Below are positions 43,488 through 52,346 of a DNA stretch of 64,000 nt, piece after piece. Made by a program: the position numbers and the translations under genes. Every line of letters begins with the position of its first letter. The stretch's first letter is position 1. Below the pieces are notes generated by a model, which saw nothing but the letters and a program-made list of their open reading frames with translations, had not been told where the DNA came from and searched no databases. Source of the stretch: Bacillus weihaiensis (GTDB taxonomy: Bacteria; Bacillota; Bacilli; Bacillales; Bacillaceae); assembly GCF_001889165.1 (NCBI RefSeq), contig NZ_CP016020.1, forward strand, positions 3,694,501-3,758,500, in the 5' to 3' direction.

Positions 43488-44243
43488 CTGTTTCAGGAAG
43501 AAAGGCTTCGAGCCATAGTAAATCATTTAAAGAGTTCAAAACGTATTTCAATTGATGAAATTTGTGAGCTTTTCCATGTTTCCAGAGATACTGCACGAAG
43601 GGATTTAGTAAAGCTTGAAGAAGAAAAAGCGATTTTAAGAACTCGTGGAGGAGCCATCCTCCCTTCTAATCACAACGAAGTAAAGGATTACACAAACCGT
43701 TTGCATCTTGTTTCAGATGAGAAGCAAAGAATTGGGAAAAAAGCGGCGTCCCTTATTCATCCCGGTGATTATGTCATCTTAGATACTTCTACTACTGTTC
43801 AAGCCTGTGCTGAGCATTTAGAGGATATTGACGTAACGATTATTACAAGCAGTATTAATCAAGCTGACATTTTATCCAAAAACAAGCAAGCTCACATCCA
43901 TTTACTTGGTGGCTTACTCCAGAAGGAACATCGATATGTCTACGGTACAGCTGTTCTTGATAAGCTCTCAGAATACTACGTTGACCGAACCTTTATTGGA
44001 GTCATTGGCATTTCTGAGGCTGGTCTTACGGTTGCGCATGAAGAGGATGGCGTTGTCATGAAAAAAATGATGCAGCAAGCAAAGCAAGTCGTGCTCTTAG
44101 CGGATCATACAAAAATTGGCGTCACAGGCTATTACCGCTTTGGTACGTTAGATGATATTGATTTGTTTATAACAGATCGTGAGCCTGATAAAGAATTTCA
44201 AAAGTTACTTGAAAAATCTCAGGTTGAAATGATTATTGCCTAA
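43488..44243 (+). CDS. DeoR-family sugar-phosphate-responsive repressor, apparent CTG start
   Basis: The family sequence starts at LFQEERLRAIVNHLKSSKRI, then the HTH LFHVSRDTARRDLVKLEEEK and TRGGAIL hinge, then the sensor domain (LDTSTTVQACAEHL, LLGGLLQKEHRYVYG, LLADHTKIG). The only way to include the DNA-binding part is a start at CTG 43488 (or ATT just before), 9 bases behind AAGGGG; TGA lies upstream in frame and the next TTG (43701) would remove the HTH. 251 residues from CTG, the normal DeoR length. It likely controls the phosphatase gene 56 bases downstream, or the PTS. Confidence 0.85.
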   Translation: MFQEERLRAIVNHLKSSKRISIDEICELFHVSRDTARRDLVKLEEEKAILRTRGGAILPSNHNEVKDYTNRLHLVSDEKQRIGKKAASLIHPGDYVILDTSTTVQACAEHLEDIDVTIITSSINQADILSKNKQAHIHLLGGLLQKEHRYVYGTAVLDKLSEYYVDRTFIGVIGISEAGLTVAHEEDGVVMKKMMQQAKQVVLLADHTKIGVTGYYRFGTLDDIDLFITDREPDKEFQKLLEKSQVEMIIA

Positions 44244-44299
44244 ATCCCTTTTGTAAAAAATAGTGCTTCACCAAACTTTATGCTGGGAGGGCTTTTTGT

Positions 44300-45169
44300 A
44301 TGACGAGACTAATTGCGATTGATTTAGACGGCACCCTGTTAAATCATCACAATGAAATAAGTAAAGAAAATCTAGAAGCGATAAAAAAAGCGCAGCAAGA
44401 AGGCATCGAAGTCGTCATTGCTACAGGTCGAGCGCATTTTGATGTCCTCAAGATATTTGAAGGGACTGAGCTGAGAACATGGATCATTGGAGCAAATGGG
44501 GCAACCATTCACTTTCCTGATGGCACGCTGTACCACTCCCAGCCAATTGAACGGCAGAGAGCCTACGATATTTTAAAAGATTTAGAAGAAAACGGGTATT
44601 ACTACGAGGTATTTACTGATCATTGTATTTACACCCCTCAAAACGGCCGTGAGCTTTTACAAATTGAACTTGATCGAATAAAAAGTGCGAATCCAGCCAT
44701 TGAAATAGAGGAGTTACAGCACGCCTTAACAAAGCAATTTAGTCAACATGGCTTTTGTTTTGTGAACTCTTATTCTGATATTGTTGATCAAGACATCAAC
44801 ATATATAACCTATTAGCCTTCTCATTTTCCGAAGAAAAAGTAGCACAAGGCTTTGAGAAATATGGTCACTATGATGATTTGACGATCGTGACATCTGCTC
44901 AGCATAACTTCGAACTCGAGCATAAGAATGCTTCAAAAGGGATTGCCTTAAAGAAAGTAGCTCATTTTCTTCAAATCCCTTTAACAGATACGATTGCGAT
45001 TGGAGACAGCATGAACGATGTCTCGATGCTCCAGATTGCTGGTACAAGTGTCGCGATGGGAAACGCTAGAGACGAAGTAAAGGAAATAAGTGACTATACG
45101 ACAACGACCAATGATGAGCATGGGGTAGCAAAGGTTCTTTTAGAGCTCAGCGAAGAGAGCAGAAACTAA
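44300..45169 (+). CDS. Cof-type HAD sugar phosphatase
   Basis: 289 residues, HAD superfamily IIB. Motif I IDLDGTLLNHHN, motif II VVIATGRAHFDV, motif III Lys (NASKGIALKKV) and motif IV TIAIGDSMNDVSML; the C2 cap lies between. Dephosphorylates sugar phosphates or cofactors such as FMN or pyridoxal phosphate. GGGAGG lies 9 bases before the ATG. Probably cotranscribed with the DeoR gene. Confidence 0.9.
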   Translation: MTRLIAIDLDGTLLNHHNEISKENLEAIKKAQQEGIEVVIATGRAHFDVLKIFEGTELRTWIIGANGATIHFPDGTLYHSQPIERQRAYDILKDLEENGYYYEVFTDHCIYTPQNGRELLQIELDRIKSANPAIEIEELQHALTKQFSQHGFCFVNSYSDIVDQDINIYNLLAFSFSEEKVAQGFEKYGHYDDLTIVTSAQHNFELEHKNASKGIALKKVAHFLQIPLTDTIAIGDSMNDVSMLQIAGTSVAMGNARDEVKEISDYTTTTNDEHGVAKVLLELSEESRN

Positions 45170-45243
45170 TATAGTCATCATAACACCAACGACTATAGCA
45201 AAAACTACTCTCCCTAGTCAGTGAAAAATATCCTTGTACTGAC

Positions 45244-45274
45244 CAGAAAAAATCGACTTATGGGATTTTTTCTG
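45244..45274. terminator. Terminator after the HAD phosphatase gene
   Basis: CAGAAAAAATC, 9-base loop, GATTTTTTCTG: 11-bp stem rich in A/T, usable on both strands. Confidence 0.6.
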
Positions 45275-45284
45275 TGAGCAGACT

Positions 45285-45341
45285 AAAAACCAGTCCTACC
45301 GGCGTAACACATTTTGTGGCGTAACGGTTTGACTGGTTTAT
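45285..45341 (-). terminator. Terminator of the germination operon
   Basis: AAACCAGTC (45287-45295) pairs with GACTGGTTT (45331-45339). The loop contains a direct repeat GCGTAAC...GCGTAAC. A run of A on the left gives T on the minus strand. Starts 10 bases past the GerC stop. Confidence 0.65.
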
Positions 45342-45349
45342 ACATTTGG

Positions 45350-46570
45350 TTACTCTTCTTTTGATTCTTCGTCAGGTAGCTCCGACATAAAGCTTTTACT
45401 TTTTATCCCCGTTCTTAGCATCTGCATGGCTACATCCACTTCAACAGTTGCATCGGTGAAGACCTTATTCCAGTTGTCCTCTACCTCTTTAAACTGTTTG
45501 GGATTCTCACGATTTAACGCGTCTCCGAAGCCATAAATATCAAGTCCGAATTCGTCCTGTACCTTTACAATAGATTGTGTAACCTCGGATTGGATGTGGT
45601 CTAAAAGCTTTTTCTCGTAATCCTGAAAAACATCTAATTTACTTAAATCATGTTTACACTCTGCACCTTGCAAGCGGGCTTCACCATATATCTTCACTTT
45701 TAGTGTTGCGTGGCCCTTCTCATAGCTCGTAGACATCTTACTTTTGGATCGTATGATACGGACATCCATATATCGTCTATTTTTTTCCTCATCACATGGT
45801 ATTGTTAAGCTAGTATGTGGGAGGCTTTGTGTCCATAAATAATTTCTCACATCATCAAGAGACATCGTTCCAATCATCTTCTCATCATCAAAGACAGCCA
45901 TTCCATTTACTGAAACAAGAGCATCTGGTTCCATCATTTTATTATTTTCCGTCGATTTCCCCTTCTCTGGATCACCTTTAATTATCACCATAGCTGTTAC
46001 AGGTTCTCTTCCCTTTGAAATGATTGCATCAATAAAATCATTTAATCGGACATCAGGATCTCCGCCCCATTCCTGAACAAGTGTTTTAATTTGCTGATGA
46101 ATTTTCAATGAGGGAATTTTTTGGACAGGATAGGTTACCCTTGTGAAATCAGCCGCTTCCCCAGATGTAACAAGGATATTAAAATCATTGCGAAAATGAC
46201 CGCTTCTCTCTAAGAAGTCTAAAAACCCCAATATTCCCTCATTCGCTATTTCTTGATTGATATAGACAACACGAGTATGCGAATAAATGACCTTTCTAAC
46301 TAAGCCAAGATTTAATTTATCAGATAGCTCTGATAAGGATTCTCCTTCTACACTAAAGGTCGTGACGGGCGCATTCCCTTCAGCTCCTTGCTTCGCAAAT
46401 TGCGAAGAATTTACTGCCTCAACTGTTAATTTGTATTTATGCTCTTCACCAGGATCTACAGCAATACCAGTAGCAATCGAAACATCATTTAATTCGGTTT
46501 TGTCCCAACATCCAGTTAAAAGAAGCGAGCAGAAGGCGAATAAACATAGACATATCGTTCGAAGCCTCAT
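45350..46570 (-). CDS. Spore germinant receptor subunit C (Ger(x)C lipoprotein)
   Basis: 406 residues. Signal with lipobox LLLTGCWDKTELND: the GCWD..E start is characteristic of GerAC-type lipoproteins. Mature protein with the three-domain Ger(x)C pattern (VTFSVEGESLSEL, VNGMAVFDDEKMIGTM, LGAECKHDL-like). It is anchored on the outer face of the spore inner membrane. Overlaps the A-subunit gene by 4 bases and ends the operon. Confidence 0.93.
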   Translation of the reverse strand: MRLRTICLCLFAFCSLLLTGCWDKTELNDVSIATGIAVDPGEEHKYKLTVEAVNSSQFAKQGAEGNAPVTTFSVEGESLSELSDKLNLGLVRKVIYSHTRVVYINQEIANEGILGFLDFLERSGHFRNDFNILVTSGEAADFTRVTYPVQKIPSLKIHQQIKTLVQEWGGDPDVRLNDFIDAIISKGREPVTAMVIIKGDPEKGKSTENNKMMEPDALVSVNGMAVFDDEKMIGTMSLDDVRNYLWTQSLPHTSLTIPCDEEKNRRYMDVRIIRSKSKMSTSYEKGHATLKVKIYGEARLQGAECKHDLSKLDVFQDYEKKLLDHIQSEVTQSIVKVQDEFGLDIYGFGDALNRENPKQFKEVEDNWNKVFTDATVEVDVAMQMLRTGIKSKSFMSELPDEESKEE

Positions 46571-48162
46571 TCGCTTCCCTCCTCTGAATTAGATGGAGGA
46601 GGTGAGGGACGTGTAAATCGCTTCTTTTTAAGCGGTGCCTGTGTCATTAAATAAGAAGGTCTCCCTTTGTCTGCCCATATTGGAAACCGGACAAAAACGT
46701 CCTTTTGATCTTCCATTTTAAACGGGGCAACAGGCGTTAAGTAAGGAATACCAAAAGATCGTAAGCTCACTAGATGAATGACCATAATAATTAATGAGAC
46801 AAAAATTCCGTATAACCCTAACGCTGACGCTACTAAAATTAACACAAATCGTATAAGTCTAGCGGCAATAGAAAAATTATAGATTGGTGAAACAAAGCTT
46901 GCAATCGCAGAGAAGGCAACCACAATCACAAGCACATTAGAGACGAGGCCTGCTTCTACCGCTGCTTGACCTATAACGAGTGCCCCAACAATTGAAAGAG
47001 TTTGACCTACTGCCCGCGGCATCCTTATTCCAGCTTCTCTTAATACCTCGAAGGTTAATTCCATCATGAGAATTTCAACAACGGCTGGGAACGGAACCCC
47101 TTCCCTTTGAGCCTGTACACTAATTAAAAGCTGTGTCGGTAAGAGCTCATGATGATAGGTTGTAATTGCCACATATAAAGAGGGGAGAATAAGCGTAATC
47201 ATAAACGAAATATAACGGATAATTCGCACAAAGCTTGTCATAAAATACGGCTGATAATAATCCTCTGCTGATTGAAAAAAGTCCGTAAAAACAGTTGGAA
47301 CGATGATGACAAAGGGCGTTCCATCAAGAAATAATGCGATTTTCCCTTCAAGAATATTTCCACTCACACTATCGGGTCGTTCTGTATTATAGGTTAGAGG
47401 AAAAGGGGTGAAATTTTGATCCGTAATAAACTCCTCAATATTCCCAGTATCCAATACAGCAGCGGTATCAATTTGATTGATTCGCTTTTTCACTTCATCT
47501 AAAATATCTTTATTAACAACGTTTTTCAAATACCCTATCGATAACTTTGTATGGGAATCTCTACCGATATAAAAGCTCTCAAACACTAAATTTGGATTTT
47601 TAATTCTCCCTCTTATAAGCCCTACATTTGTCTCTAAGCTTTCAACAAATCCATCTTTAGGACCTCTGATAATCGTTTGTGTACTCGGTTCCTCTATTGA
47701 TCTCCCTTTCTTCCCCCCAACCTCCAATGCCAATGCGCTTGAATATTGATCCACCATAATAACTGCATAGCCATTTAACATGGACCAAACAAGGCGATGA
47801 AGCGTATCAACATATTGGAACGACATCGTCGGAAAATAGGCTTCTCGTATATCTTGAATCGTTGGATAGGATTCTTTTTCCTGAAATCCTTCTCGTATCG
47901 GCTCTAAAACTTGGAGACTTAAGGCCTGTTTATCTAGCACAGTCGTTAAAAAACAAATACATGCATGATTGCTACCAATTTTGATCTCTATTTTTTGAAA
48001 ATCATACGTATCATGAAAGAGCTTAAGAAGTTCTTCCGTATTCTTTTCTAAATCCTTAAAGTAATGTTTAGGAACTCCCGCTTTATCAAAAATCTCCTGA
48101 TCTGTTGTGCTTCCTGTTTTTTTGTTCTTTCGTCGTTGAAATAGCTCACTCAGAATACTCAA
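46567..48162 (-). CDS. Spore germinant receptor subunit A (GerA/GerKA family)
   Basis: 531 residues. Large soluble N-terminal domain (about 1-290) with VWSMLNGYAVIMVD and the conserved EPSTQTIIRGPKDGFVESL, then membrane helices with ERPDSVSGNILEGKIALFLD and the ALVIGQAAVEAGLVSNVLVI segment. The C-terminus is Pro-rich and cytosolic (RFTRPSPPPSNSEEGSE). Works with subunits B and C as an ion-channel-like germinant receptor. Overlaps B and C genes by 4 bases on each side. Confidence 0.94.
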   Translation of the reverse strand: MSILSELFQRRKNKKTGSTTDQEIFDKAGVPKHYFKDLEKNTEELLKLFHDTYDFQKIEIKIGSNHACICFLTTVLDKQALSLQVLEPIREGFQEKESYPTIQDIREAYFPTMSFQYVDTLHRLVWSMLNGYAVIMVDQYSSALALEVGGKKGRSIEEPSTQTIIRGPKDGFVESLETNVGLIRGRIKNPNLVFESFYIGRDSHTKLSIGYLKNVVNKDILDEVKKRINQIDTAAVLDTGNIEEFITDQNFTPFPLTYNTERPDSVSGNILEGKIALFLDGTPFVIIVPTVFTDFFQSAEDYYQPYFMTSFVRIIRYISFMITLILPSLYVAITTYHHELLPTQLLISVQAQREGVPFPAVVEILMMELTFEVLREAGIRMPRAVGQTLSIVGALVIGQAAVEAGLVSNVLVIVVAFSAIASFVSPIYNFSIAARLIRFVLILVASALGLYGIFVSLIIMVIHLVSLRSFGIPYLTPVAPFKMEDQKDVFVRFPIWADKGRPSYLMTQAPLKKKRFTRPSPPPSNSEEGSE

Positions 48163-49277
48163 CTAGATGTCTCCTTTTTCTGCTGCTTTTTTCTTGTTTT
48201 CCATATTAAAATCGGCAACATCGCAATAGGAATGAAAAACTGAGTTGGAAGGTGAAAATAAAGGGTCGTGATTTTAAGCCCCTCCTCTAAATGCTCAACA
48301 AAGCTGCCACTAATGATAATGGAGAAAAAGGCAATAATTGTTCCCATTGAAAACGTTAAGGTTCGATAAGGTCGATTCATGATATGTTCAAGCCCTTTTA
48401 ATCCTCCATAAAAAAACACACTTACCTTCACGATAATGCCAAACATCACAAAAAACACAACAACAAGGTCGACTCTTTCAATAAAATTCAATAAGGAGAT
48501 TTCTCTTGAAGCACTGAGTAATGGAAAACTCGAACGCTCCTTTAAATCTGCTCCTAAGGTCGTAATTTGAACAACGGAACCATATGTAAGAAGTAACCCA
48601 CTCGTTAGAACAGCTACCGCACTTACCTTCTTTACATGCTTTTCTTTGCCTACATACGGGATAATTAAAGCAAAGGCAATTACCTCTCCAAAAGGGAAGG
48701 TAAGAAGATCTGGAAATATCGCTTTCATTATGGGAGTAAAGCCTTCTGGAAGGATTGGCAATAGCCGATCAAATTCAATACCTCCGGAAAACAGGATTCC
48801 TAATCCAATCAAAACAATAAAAGTCACAACATATGGAAAAAAAACTTCGCTTGTCCTTCCTAACACCTCTAAACCATGCTGAAGCATGTAAACAATCACA
48901 AGCATCATCGTAATTGCAACTAATTCAATCGGTGTTTCCTCAAAAATTGTGGATACCAATAGCTCACAAAAATCCCTAAGCACTCTTGAAGCTGTATAAA
49001 AAAAGAAAATGACGTAGACAAATGTCAAGGCCTTCCCTATGTATTTCCCGAAACAATAATCAAAGAGCTCAAACAAATTCTTACCTGGAGCTCTAGATAA
49101 TAAAAATACATAAAACAGGATAGTACCAATCCCTATAAACGTTGCCAGTAATACTGCAATCCAAGCATCCTGCTTTGCTTGGTTCCCTATTCCAACAAGG
49201 GCTGCACTCCCAATCTGAAAGCAAACAATCACGATATACAGCTGCCATAACGAAATTCGCTCAACGATCTTATTCAT
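48159..49277 (-). CDS. Spore germinant receptor subunit B (endospore germination permease)
   Basis: 372 residues with ten hydrophobic segments, the APC-superfamily layout of GerAB proteins (ISLWQLYIVIVCFQIGSAAL at the start; LLTFPFGEVIAFALIIPYVG mid-protein). It is believed to bind the germinant amino acid or sugar. Its ATG directly abuts the stop of the small upstream gene and its end overlaps the A-subunit gene, so all four are one transcript in the order D-B-A-C; B before A departs from the gerA order of B. subtilis. Confidence 0.93.
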   Translation of the reverse strand: MNKIVERISLWQLYIVIVCFQIGSAALVGIGNQAKQDAWIAVLLATFIGIGTILFYVFLLSRAPGKNLFELFDYCFGKYIGKALTFVYVIFFFYTASRVLRDFCELLVSTIFEETPIELVAITMMLVIVYMLQHGLEVLGRTSEVFFPYVVTFIVLIGLGILFSGGIEFDRLLPILPEGFTPIMKAIFPDLLTFPFGEVIAFALIIPYVGKEKHVKKVSAVAVLTSGLLLTYGSVVQITTLGADLKERSSFPLLSASREISLLNFIERVDLVVVFFVMFGIIVKVSVFFYGGLKGLEHIMNRPYRTLTFSMGTIIAFFSIIISGSFVEHLEEGLKITTLYFHLPTQFFIPIAMLPILIWKTRKKQQKKETSS

Positions 49278-49535
49278 TTACGATCGCTTTCCAAACTGTT
49301 TCAGCTTTGATCGAATGCTCATTAAAACAGAATACAAAAGACCTACACCTAAAAACACATGCACCATCCAAACATTTGTCCCAGGCTCCATATACAAGAT
49401 CCTTCCCACCTCAAAAAACAAATCACTCTTATACAAATAAACATCAATAAAAGCAACCATAAACAGCATCACCCCAAACACCAAACCAAACATCAAAACC
49501 CTCATAAAAAACCTCATCCTATACCATATAATCAT
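49278..49535 (-). CDS. Small two-helix membrane protein, probable germinant receptor D subunit
   Basis: About 85 residues with two membrane segments (FMRVLMFGLVFGVMLFMVAF and VHVFLGVGLLYSVLMSI) and a basic tail. Small two-helix D proteins encoded beside ger operons modulate receptor activity in Bacillus; this one leads the operon and its stop touches the B-subunit ATG. Start uncertain: ATG 49535, or TTG 49547; both have weak ribosome sites. Confidence 0.7.
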   Translation of the reverse strand: MIIWYRMRFFMRVLMFGLVFGVMLFMVAFIDVYLYKSDLFFEVGRILYMEPGTNVWMVHVFLGVGLLYSVLMSIRSKLKQFGKRS

Positions 49536-49588
49536 TTCCAACACCAACTAACGCATAGTATGAACCAAAAAGGGGATTTTTAGTAATT

Positions 49589-49601
49589 GGTGCCTGGCAC
49601 C
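49589..49601. repeat. GGTGCCTGGCACC palindrome
   Basis: A 13-base palindrome identical to the core of the ~117-bp elements (AAGTGCCTGGCACC), here alone in the gap between the germination operon and the methyltransferase gene. Confidence 0.6.
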
Positions 49602-49630
49602 GCCCTGAAATTTGTCGAACTATATACTCC

Positions 49631-50242
49631 TCACCCTACATCTACTTGATAAATTAAGAAGCGCTCATTTTGGTTTGTATCGTAAAGATTCGGTATCGGA
49701 ATTTCTTGCTTTAAGGTAAATGATGGATGATTCTCCAAGTAATAAAGATAATCCTGTGATACATAGTAAAGGACAAATTCTACTTCTCTTGGGAAAGCTT
49801 CCATTGAATCAAGAATCCGATTCACAACCTTCATAAAAATTTGAATGGTAAACGGATTAAAGAAATAAAATCTGTTTTCTAAAGGATTGATTTCATACTT
49901 TTCAGCCAAGCTTTTGACAAAAAAGACTTCCCCTCTATCACTTTTCTTCTCTTGTAGAAAAGCCGCTTTATTCCTTAACGCATCCTCATATAACCGTTCA
50001 TTCATCTCCACTCCAACAACAGATGCCCCGATAAATGCTGAAATATAAAACGCTAAGCGTCCTTTACCACAACCAAAGTCCACCACATGGTCCGTACTTT
50101 TCATCTGGTAATTCTCAAATAAGACGGTAAGTGCCTCATAGGGAGTTGCCTCATACCGATGATAATGAATGGATTGGACAAACCCCTCTTGTTTTTCTGA
50201 TGTATCAATATGTAGTAATTCATCGTAGTCTATTTTCGTCAT
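49631..50242 (-). CDS. Class I SAM-dependent methyltransferase
   Basis: 203 residues. Motif I VVDFGCGKGRLAFYIS, then GASVVGVEMNERLYEDA (acidic end of strand 2) and FFVKSLAEKYEINPLENRFY with a motif IV-like NRFYFFNPF. No target-recognition domain beyond the core; small methyltransferases like this modify diverse small molecules or proteins. GAGGAAG lies just before the ATG. Monocistronic. Confidence 0.85.
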   Translation of the reverse strand: MTKIDYDELLHIDTSEKQEGFVQSIHYHRYEATPYEALTVLFENYQMKSTDHVVDFGCGKGRLAFYISAFIGASVVGVEMNERLYEDALRNKAAFLQEKKSDRGEVFFVKSLAEKYEINPLENRFYFFNPFTIQIFMKVVNRILDSMEAFPREVEFVLYYVSQDYLYYLENHPSFTLKQEIPIPNLYDTNQNERFLIYQVDVG

Positions 50243-50448
50243 GTTTCTTCCTCACTCCAGGTAATATGGTATTCTTCTTTATTCGCAGATTTTTCAAGCA
50301 ATTTCCATTACGCCTAGCACCGAACATGTTATGATAAGGAAAACTCGGTTTATCGCCCATAAGGCTTTAAACGAAAGATTATGTCCTTTCGTATTCTTGA
50401 CAGTCTAACTCTACCTATAAATTTTTTAAAAAATCGAGGTGATGAAGC

Positions 50449-50973
50449 ATGGGTTGGGTTTCTACAGCAAAAAAAAGTGATTTTCTCACATGGTTTTTAA
50501 CACAACATCAACTAAAAAATCCAGAAGCACGAAGACTCTTAGAGTATATTAAAACGAATCATCATATTTTAACAAATCTCTCATTTTCCGATAAGATTAT
50601 CAAGAATGAGCGAACCATCATCATCTCTAGTGTCCAATCAGACAAAGAGGGATTTACCTATTATGAGCCTCACTCAAAAACCGATGCCGTTTCTAAAGCA
50701 ATGGGTTCGATTATGAATAACCCGACACAAAGGCTTTATCTTGTCCTCCATTACCATGGTAAACAATCTGATTTCCGCTACTCACAGCTCATTGAACCGA
50801 CTAGATTAGAGTCAATTAAGCAATATGAGCAATCTGCAAAAGATGCAGTCGTTACAGATAAAGTCGTTGAAATCGCATTGTTAAAATCGAGAATCAATAA
50901 GGCGTTAGATGATCGCGATGAAGCCTTATTTAAAGAACTAGCAGGGAAGCTAAAGAAATTACAAGATTCATAG
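50449..50973 (+). CDS. YpiB-like protein (UPF0302 and IDEAL domains)
   Basis: 174 residues. The first part WVSTAKKSDFLTWFLTQHQL then RRLLEYIKTNHHIL matches the UPF0302 domain of B. subtilis YpiB. The last 30 residues (LLKSRINKALDDRDEALFKE) form an IDEAL domain, a short helical module of uncertain role. GAGGTGAT sits before the ATG. Function unknown in the family; YpiB lies near menaquinone/cytochrome genes elsewhere, but this copy stands alone and may be a paralogue. Confidence 0.8.
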   Translation: MGWVSTAKKSDFLTWFLTQHQLKNPEARRLLEYIKTNHHILTNLSFSDKIIKNERTIIISSVQSDKEGFTYYEPHSKTDAVSKAMGSIMNNPTQRLYLVLHYHGKQSDFRYSQLIEPTRLESIKQYEQSAKDAVVTDKVVEIALLKSRINKALDDRDEALFKELAGKLKKLQDS

Positions 50974-51324
50974 AAGGGGATAAGGGCGGGGAAAAAAACT
51001 AATATTTATGGTGGTCTAGAAGGAAAGCCTTTATTAACTAGTACTCTTATAGATCCATTCTCCGTTCTTCTTTGCCTTGCAAACACTCACTTGAATAGAT
51101 AGTCAAACTACGGCTAGAAAAGAGGTTGTTCTTTCCCTTCGGACATATGAACTCGGACCAGCAGTTGCGTACACCGATCACAACAACTGTCCTTGGATGT
51201 CCTCTGATTATTGGTTAGGCACCTGAATTTCTCATGCAAAAGGAGAGACGACTACAGCTGCATGTCCAATTGCTCATCCATGATGGGTGCCTCTTTTCGT
51301 TTCCCAATCAAGTAAAAAAGAGCC
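50974..51324. other. Intergenic stretch, nothing recognised
   Basis: About 350 bases, no gene with ribosome site. AGGCACC near 51215 and GGGTGCCT near 51285 form a wide inverted repeat reminiscent of the GTGCCTGGCAC family, but weak. Confidence 0.4.
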
Positions 51325-52332
51325 CTATTCCATAAAGCGGCTCCCTCCCTTTTTCTCTTGCAGCCTTTTTGCCATCTCTTCTCCAGCGGCAACACCGGAT
51401 AAAAACGCGCTCTCAATCCGCGTTCTATGAGAGGGATCCTGTTCACTCAGAAAAGCATCACCTGCTACGAGCACCGGAAGCTCTTGTTCACAATCTAAAA
51501 ATGGCCTTTTTAGAGGAGAAACTGCTTCTGCATATTTCCACTTCTTCACCTGTGCATCTACCACATCTTCAGCCTCAATTGAAAGAATGGCTCTTAGCTT
51601 TTCTAGTAAGCTCTCTTTTATCTCTTTCAGACAATCATTCTCCACTTCCTTTGCCCATTCTCCCGTTGAATACATACTAATTGTGTGTAAAGGTGAAACT
51701 CCTTTTCTAAAATGGTCCACAACTCGGTCAATTCCGACTGGTACATTTTCCGCTACATATCCAGACATCGGAAGGTTTGACGGACCTTTCAAAGTGACCA
51801 TGAGAACAAAACAAGGATGAAAATGAATCTGATTCAGTTCAGACTTCACTTCTTTACTTAATGGAAGAGAAGCTAAAATTTCTAATGCTTGAGGAGCAGG
51901 TGCAGTAATAATAATCCCACTTGCTTCTAACATCTCATCCTTTTCCTCTAGTTTGACTCTTACCTTCCCCTTTTGCACCTCAACCTGTAGAACCTTTGCA
52001 TTCAATCTAGTCGGTATAGCTGAAGCCAGGTATTTCACTAAGGCATTCATTCCTTGATGGCTCTTGTATCTCGAGTAAGGATCACCAAACCAATGACGAA
52101 CAAGCCCTTCTTTCTGCCAGTTCTCAACATATTGGCTAAAAAGCGCTGTCCGCACGGTGAAAAATTGCGCACCATGGTCCACTTTTCCTGAAGCCATTCT
52201 CCTTGTTGCCATTCTTCCCCCAACACTTTTTCCCTTATCAACTAACAAAACATCCATACCATTCTCTTGTAATCTTCTAGCAGCCATCACACCGGCCATG
52301 CCAGCACCAATAACAATTACAGGGTTTTTCAT
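51325..52332 (-). CDS. FAD-dependent oxidoreductase (renalase/amine-oxidase-like)
   Basis: 335 residues. N-terminal dinucleotide-binding motif VIVIGAGMAGVMAARRLQEN, followed by the flavin motif GRMATRRMASGKVDHGAQFF. The C-terminal FAD contact is VLVAGDAFLSEQDPSHRTRIESAFLSG. This is the short NAD(P)/FAD protein type related to renalase. Likely cytosolic. Fourteen bases downstream of the P450 gene and on the same strand, so the two are probably cotranscribed and could act on one substrate or share electrons. Confidence 0.87.
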   Translation of the reverse strand: MKNPVIVIGAGMAGVMAARRLQENGMDVLLVDKGKSVGGRMATRRMASGKVDHGAQFFTVRTALFSQYVENWQKEGLVRHWFGDPYSRYKSHQGMNALVKYLASAIPTRLNAKVLQVEVQKGKVRVKLEEKDEMLEASGIIITAPAPQALEILASLPLSKEVKSELNQIHFHPCFVLMVTLKGPSNLPMSGYVAENVPVGIDRVVDHFRKGVSPLHTISMYSTGEWAKEVENDCLKEIKESLLEKLRAILSIEAEDVVDAQVKKWKYAEAVSPLKRPFLDCEQELPVLVAGDAFLSEQDPSHRTRIESAFLSGVAAGEEMAKRLQEKKGGSRFME

Positions 52333-52346
52333 GCTTTTTTCACCAC

